A DNA stretch of 10,980 nt from Caldifarciminota bacterium (GTDB lineage Bacteria > Hydrothermota > Tepidihabitantia > Tepidihabitantales > Tepidihabitantaceae), in contig DSBX01000121.1 of the NCBI GenBank assembly GCA_011049385.1, forward strand, positions 1 through 10,980. The letters are read 5' to 3'. This document shows, piece by piece, positions 7,522 through 10,980 of the stretch (positions are counted from its first letter, which is position 1; each line of letters starts with the position of its first letter). Made by a program: the position numbers and the translations under genes. The notes below the pieces were generated by a model, which was not told the origin of the DNA, ran no database searches, and saw only the letters and a program-made list of their open reading frames with translations.

Positions 7522-8480
7522 TGCCGTGCGTCCGCCACCGGCCGGACCCGGTCGCCGTCGCCGACGCGTTCCTTGCCGGTGGTGATTACCGTTTCGCCTT
7601 CACGGATGCCGGAGCGCAGTTCGACCAGCCGGTCGCCCCGAAGCCCGGTCTCGATCGTACGCATCTCGACGATGCTGTCGGTGACGACCGCTATCCTGAC
7701 CTCGCCGTCCGGGAAGAGTGCGGTGAGCGGTACCGCGACCACTTCCGCCAGTTCTTCGAGCACGAGCCGGACCGAGGCGGACATGCCCGGGACGAGCTGA
7801 CGGCCCGGGTTGTCCACGACCAGTTCGACCGAGGCGGTGCGCGAGAGCGGGTCGAGCACCGGCGTCACCTTCGTCACCCGGCCGGTGAAGGTCGTGTCCG
7901 GCCAGGCCGGGACCGCAATCGCGCCCGCGGCGCCGACCCGGACGTGCTGGAGGTCCGCATCGCTGACCCCGGCCCGGACCCGGACCCGGGTCGAGTAGTC
8001 GGCGATCATCGCCACCGGTGTGCCCGGGCCGACGGTCTGGCCGACCTCGACGTAGACCTTGCCGACCACGCCCGCAACCGGGGCGCGGACCGGCGCGGGC
8101 CGGTAGTCCATTCCCGGAATGTCGTTGATGATGTGAAGGACCGGCTCGTTCTCGGCGACGCGCGAACCTTCGGGCCGGGCGATGCTCGTCACCCGGCCGG
8201 CGGTCTTGGCTATCGCTGCGGCCTGCCGGTCGCCGACGACGGTGCCGATGAGGCTGGTGGTGCGGATGACGGTTGCGCGGCGGGCCGGGACAACGGCGAC
8301 GGCCTGGACCGCGCGCGTCTCCTCGCGGCCGCGCGGTCCGCAGCCGGGGAAGGAAACAAGAACCACAGAGACACAGAGGAGGAAGAGAAGGACCGGCGAA
8401 CCCCGAAGCGGGTGTTCCTCCGCGACCGTCCGGTTCCCATGCGGGTCTTGTGATCTACTGGTTGTGAGTGTCCGGTGCAT
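7518..8480 (-). CDS. Periplasmic adaptor (membrane fusion protein) lacking the alpha-hairpin
   Basis: This subunit should link the RND permease to the outer-membrane channel. I place the start at the ATG at 8480 (320 residues): it lies one base past the tolC stop and has GAGGAG at a good distance. The alternative ATG at 8528 would overlap tolC by 47 bases. A charged N-region of about 26 residues precedes a hydrophobic core (about 29-44) and FPGC (Cys47), a poor lipobox, so either a lipoprotein or an anchored N terminus is possible. The lipoyl halves lie at about 87-118 (AGRVTSIARPEGSRVAENEPV) and 130-160 (VRAPVAGVVGKVYVEVGQTV). They are joined by only about ten residues (NDIPGMDYR), so the helical hairpin is absent. 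Beta-barrel and membrane-proximal domains follow (TGRVTKVTPVLDPLSRT, PGMSASVRL, LRSGIREGETVITTG). Confidence 0.92.
   Translation of the reverse strand: MHRTLTTSRSQDPHGNRTVAEEHPLRGSPVLLFLLCVSVVLVSFPGCGPRGREETRAVQAVAVVPARRATVIRTTSLIGTVVGDRQAAAIAKTAGRVTSIARPEGSRVAENEPVLHIINDIPGMDYRPAPVRAPVAGVVGKVYVEVGQTVGPGTPVAMIADYSTRVRVRAGVSDADLQHVRVGAAGAIAVPAWPDTTFTGRVTKVTPVLDPLSRTASVELVVDNPGRQLVPGMSASVRLVLEELAEVVAVPLTALFPDGEVRIAVVTDSIVEMRTIETGLRGDRLVELRSGIREGETVITTGKERVGDGDRVRPVADARQ
8361..8379 (+). repeat. Dispersed-repeat-like sequence inside the adaptor signal-peptide codons
   Basis: The plus strand reads AACCACAGAGACACAGAGG. I recall near-identical strings (CTCTGTGTCTCTGTGGTT on the other strand) scattered in many copies, mostly intergenic, in environmental bacterial genomes. 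Only one copy lies in this window, so repetition is not shown here. Read on the minus strand it encodes the hydrophobic residues LCVSVVL (about 35-41 of the adaptor), within its signal sequence. Confidence 0.4.
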
Positions 8481-8481
8481 A

Positions 8482-9861
8482 TCAGTTCTCCTCGATGCCC
8501 ATCGCCCGGCGCAGGCCGGCCCGGGCAATGCGGTGGTTTGCCAGCGAACCCAGGTGCGAGACCCGGCTCCGGGTCAGCGCGAGTTGGGTGTCAAGATACT
8601 CGGTGTTGGTTATCATGCCGTTCTCGTAGGCGGTCTCGGCGAGTTCGAGCGCCTCGCGGGCGAGCTCGACGTTTTCGGACTGAAGCTCGATGTTCCGGCG
8701 CTCCTGTTCCAGCGTCGAATGCAGGGCCCGGACTTCGAGCGTGAGCGCCTCCTCGGTCATCGCCAGCGCGATGCGGGCCTGGCGCTCGCGGGCCCGGGCC
8801 TGGCGCAGGCGGCTGTGGTTCGCGCCGCCGGTGAAGAGCGGGACCGACGCACCGGCGGTGACGTTCCAGTCACTGCCCCAGCCGGGGTTGAAGCCGACCG
8901 GGTTCTTGTAGTCGTAGTTGAACTGGGCGAAGAGCGTGGGCAGGTTCGCGGTGCGGGCAATGCGGACCCCGTAATCCGCCATCCGCGCCGCCCGGCGGAG
9001 CTGTTCGAGTTCGGGCCGCTCGGCCAGCGCCGCGGCAATCGCATCATCGAGGGCGGTCGGTTCGGCTTCATACTTCACGTCACCGTCGAGCGCGACGGGC
9101 CGGTCCGGCTCGATACCGCAGGTGTTGCGCAGGGCGGCCAGCGCCAGCTCGGCGCCGCTTTCGACTCGGGCGAGCTCGGAGGCGAGGTTGCTCAGCCCGA
9201 CCCGGGCCCGGCGCAGGTCGAGCCCGGTCGCGAACCCGCTCTCGTAGAGAGACCGCACCTGGCCGACGTGGCGTTCGAGCTGGCGCTGCGACTCGCGCAT
9301 CAGCGCGACCATCTCCCGGGCCAGCATCGCGCCGTAGAAGGCTTCCACCGCCCGGCTACGGACCTGCTGGCGGGCGAGGCGCAGGCCCTGTTCCTCGACT
9401 TCCGCGCCGAGGCCGGCGATGCGCCAGGCGTTGATGAGCTTGCCCCAGGTGAACAGCGTCTGCTGGGCGGTGCCGCGCAGCAAGTAGTTGTTCGCTCCGC
9501 CCAGTGCCAGTTCCATCGTGTCAATGCCGATGACCATCGCAACCGAATCGGTGAAGCCGATGAGGTTACCCTGCGGGTCATAGACCCGGAGCGGGAACTG
9601 ACCGTAGACCGGGGTCACCATCTGAAAATCGTTGACCGTGCCGAGCCGGGTGTAACTTGCCGAGGCGGAAAGCTGGGGCAGCATCGCGCCGAAGCTTGCC
9701 GAGCGGCCGGCGACCGCTTCCTCAACCCGGGCCCGGGCCTGGTGGATGGCGTGGTTGTTCGCGAGCGCCAGTTCGACCGCCTGTTCGGCATTGAGCACGA
9801 GCGTGTCCGCGGCCGCGGGCGCGAGCAGGGCGCAAAAGACAATCAGTAACGTTGTCCTCAT
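8482..9861 (-). CDS. TolC-family outer-membrane efflux channel protein
   Basis: This 459-residue protein should form the trimeric outer-membrane barrel and periplasmic helical tunnel of the pump. It opens with a typical signal peptide (MRTTLLIVFCALLAPAAA, likely cut after Ala18), then LNAEQAVELALANNHAIHQARARVEEA, the characteristic first TolC repeat. Two long helical regions recur, with VRSLYESGFATGLDLRRARVGLSNLASELARVE and YENGMITNTEYLDTQLALTRSRV as the paired family motifs. Beta-strand segments include LSASASYTRLG and PTLFAQFNYDYKNPVGF. The length is usual for the family. The ATG at 9861 overlaps the tetR stop (ATGA) and has GGAG six bases upstream. It is followed after one base by the adaptor gene. 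Its tip would have to dock to an adaptor without a hairpin. Confidence 0.94.
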   Translation of the reverse strand: MRTTLLIVFCALLAPAAADTLVLNAEQAVELALANNHAIHQARARVEEAVAGRSASFGAMLPQLSASASYTRLGTVNDFQMVTPVYGQFPLRVYDPQGNLIGFTDSVAMVIGIDTMELALGGANNYLLRGTAQQTLFTWGKLINAWRIAGLGAEVEEQGLRLARQQVRSRAVEAFYGAMLAREMVALMRESQRQLERHVGQVRSLYESGFATGLDLRRARVGLSNLASELARVESGAELALAALRNTCGIEPDRPVALDGDVKYEAEPTALDDAIAAALAERPELEQLRRAARMADYGVRIARTANLPTLFAQFNYDYKNPVGFNPGWGSDWNVTAGASVPLFTGGANHSRLRQARARERQARIALAMTEEALTLEVRALHSTLEQERRNIELQSENVELAREALELAETAYENGMITNTEYLDTQLALTRSRVSHLGSLANHRIARAGLRRAMGIEEN

Positions 9862-10463
9862 GGTTTCTCCTTGGTTGCGGGGGCGGCAAGAATGCCGTGC
9901 AGGTAAGCGTCGAGGGCTTCCTCGAGCGGATTCTCAACCGGCAGTTGCTGGCGTTCGACCAGGATGCCGGCCGGGAAGTAGTGAATCAGCAGGGCCGCGG
10001 CCAGGTACGGGTTCACCGGTCGGAAGTCGCCGGAGGCGATGCCGGGCCGGATGATCTCGACCAGCGCTTCGATGATCGCCCGCATTCGCGGTCGGACCAC
10101 CCGTTCAAGCCTGTCAACATCCAGTGAGGCGAAGTGGATTGCATCCGGCGACGACAGCGGGACGCCGCCGGCTCTCTGCCGGGCCATCTCGGCCCAGCCC
10201 ATGAACACCGCTCTCAGCTTCTCGACCGGCGCGGCTTCGCAGGCGGCATTGGCCCGCACCGTGGCGAGCCCGTCTTCGAGCGTCTGCTCGACGAGGCCGT
10301 CAACGATATCCGCCTTGTCCTTGAAATAGAGGTAGACCGTGCCCTTGGCCACGCCCGCTTCGGCGGCGATGTCCTCTACCGTCGCGCGGGCATAGCCGTG
10401 CTCGGTAATGGCCCGGCGGGCCGCGGCCAGGATGGCCTGTCGCTTGTCGCAGTCCTTACTCAT
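9858..10463 (-). CDS. TetR-family transcriptional regulator, probable repressor of the efflux operon
   Basis: This 201-residue protein has the TetR N-terminal DNA-binding domain: helix 1 at about 8-22, then a helix-turn-helix at 28-47 (TVEDIAAEAGVAKGTVYLYF) followed by KDKADI, the family signature. The remaining 150 residues are the variable ligand-binding and dimerisation domain, whose inducer cannot be predicted. It is the first gene of a minus-strand operon with tolC-like, adaptor and permease genes, overlapping tolC by ATGA. The start at 10463 has AAGGAG four bases upstream. A perfect 18-bp palindrome lies ten bases upstream of the start, so it probably represses its own operon until a pump substrate or related molecule binds. 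The repressor role is inferred from the family and layout. Confidence 0.93.
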   Translation of the reverse strand: MSKDCDKRQAILAAARRAITEHGYARATVEDIAAEAGVAKGTVYLYFKDKADIVDGLVEQTLEDGLATVRANAACEAAPVEKLRAVFMGWAEMARQRAGGVPLSSPDAIHFASLDVDRLERVVRPRMRAIIEALVEIIRPGIASGDFRPVNPYLAAALLIHYFPAGILVERQQLPVENPLEEALDAYLHGILAAPATKEKP

Positions 10464-10473
10464 TATACTCCTT

Positions 10474-10491
10474 TGACTGACCGGTCAGTCA
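10474..10491. promoter_or_regulatory. Probable TetR operator (18-bp perfect palindrome)
   Basis: TGACTGACCGGTCAGTCA is an exact inverted repeat with its centre between 10482 and 10483. It ends ten bases before the tetR start codon, directly abutting the AAGGAG ribosome-binding site. Nine-base half-sites around a CCGG centre are typical of AcrR-like TetR regulators. A dimer bound here would block the promoter or start site of the whole efflux operon. I could not identify a good -35/-10 pair; the operator probably covers the -10 region or start point. Confidence 0.85.
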
Positions 10492-10980
10492 TTAGATTGG
10501 CAAGGCAATTCGCTGAGGACCGGATCCTGCAGAGGAGGATTCCCGCGGGTGCGGGTCTCAGAACGAGTGCCGACCAACCACCGGACTCAGATTATACCGG
10601 CCCCGACCCGGCAATCAAGAAAAGGCCCGGGAAAGTTGCTCCCAGCCTTCAGAAGTTACCGGCGTGGCGCCGACGTCGTCGGACCGAAGATCAACATTGT
10701 CGAGCACAAGGCCCAATCGCATTCGGCGATTACGGACATCGCCCGGGGCTCTCCGGATGTAACGCCGGGCGTCGGCACCGTGGGACCGGCGTAGACGGGT
10801 GAGGAGTGAGCGGTCCGGTGTGCGGCGCAGACGCCGGCGGAGTGCGGTGCGCAGAGCCCAATGCCGACCCCGCCGGTCTGACCGGCACGGCTCCCGCCCT
10901 GTTCCCTATTGACGCCCCTGCCTCGGCCGACGGGGGGGTATACCCCGGGTATACCCCCCAACCGTCTCCTGAACCGACCC
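10492..10980. other. Gene-free region upstream of the tetR operator
   Basis: About 490 bases without a convincing gene. The open frames here lack ribosome-binding sites and family resemblance. One plus-strand frame ending at 10794 has a passable stretch (VGPKINIVEHKAQSH), but nothing identifies it, and its upstream part is arginine-rich and low in complexity. There are small GC-rich inverted repeats (for example GCCGGT-CTG-ACCGGC at 10872-10886) and a striking palindrome near the right edge, listed separately. The region probably holds the promoter of the tetR operon and of a rightward gene outside the window. Confidence 0.5.
10933..10959. promoter_or_regulatory. Tandem GGGTATACCC palindromes, probable operator
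   Basis: Two perfect 13-base inverted arms (10933-10945 and 10947-10959) flank a single C at 10946. Within them the ten-base palindrome GGGTATACCC occurs twice, at 10936-10945 and 10947-10956, centred 11 bases apart, one turn of the helix. The central GTATACCCCGGGTATAC (10938-10954) resembles the TACCC..GGGTA operators of CsoR/CstR-type metal- or sulfur-sensing repressors. No target gene is visible in the window. Confidence 0.5.

Noticed and set aside
8481..8528. Longer adaptor form beginning at the ATG at 8528
   Set aside because: It would overlap tolC by 47 bases and add 16 residues without signal character. The ATG at 8480 has a good ribosome-binding site and one-base spacing from the tolC stop.
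10464..10500. TATAAT on the minus strand overlapping the tetR start codon as a -10 box
   Set aside because: Transcription would begin inside the tetR coding sequence and no -35 element lies at the right distance, so the match is probably coincidental.
10549..10794. Plus-strand 81-residue frame (ending VGPKINIVEHKAQSH..) as a small gene or the tail of a decayed gene
   Set aside because: The final 40 codons look passable, but there is no ribosome-binding site at a proper distance, the upstream part is low-complexity, and I recognise no family.
10818..10855. Imperfect direct repeat GTGCGGCGCAGA / GTGCGGTGCGCAGA
   Set aside because: Only two inexact copies in GC-rich DNA with no regular spacing, so it is likely chance.
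10872..10886. GCCGGT-CTG-ACCGGC as a second TetR site
   Set aside because: It shares only CTGACCGG with the operator and lacks the TGACTGA outer half-site pattern.

Overview
The window comes from a GC-rich bacterial chromosome that uses clear Shine-Dalgarno sites and packs genes tightly. A complete TolC/adaptor/RND set implies a double-membrane (Gram-negative type) envelope. The cell makes Gln-tRNA(Gln) directly, because it carries a full-length GlnRS beside GluRS. Nothing here fixes the phylum; the mix suggests an environmental lineage, possibly a candidate phylum, but that is only an impression.

Layout. Positions 1-195 hold a sigma70-like promoter. It drives two long-variable-arm serine tRNAs, Ser(UGA) and Ser(GCU). 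Only 19 nt after the second tRNA, gltX begins, overlapped by glnS (GTGA overlap), followed 18 nt later by a 211-residue protein that I do not recognise. This looks like one plus-strand unit combining tRNA and aminoacyl-tRNA synthetase genes. A 12-bp stem-loop at 4377-4403 separates it from a convergent minus-strand operon.

The minus-strand operon, read from right to left, is tetR, tolC-like, membrane fusion protein (MFP), RND permease. Its junctions are ATGA overlap, 1-nt gap, ATGA overlap. A perfect 18-bp palindrome directly upstream of the tetR ribosome-binding site is the probable TetR operator, so the regulator likely controls itself and the whole tripartite pump. The adaptor is unusual: the two halves of its lipoyl domain are joined by about ten residues, so it lacks the alpha-helical hairpin that normally meets TolC. 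This resembles the BesA adaptor of Borrelia. Its signal-peptide core is encoded by a stretch (ACCACAGAGACACAGAG on the plus strand) that I associate with dispersed intergenic repeats of environmental bacteria.

Positions 10492-10980 contain no convincing gene. Near the right edge is a near-perfect palindrome made of two GGGTATACCC units centred 11 bp apart, which looks like an operator for a gene beyond the window, possibly of the CsoR/CstR type. I found no insertion sequence, CRISPR array or phage gene. The most unusual item is the hairpinless-adaptor efflux operon, not a wholly new system.
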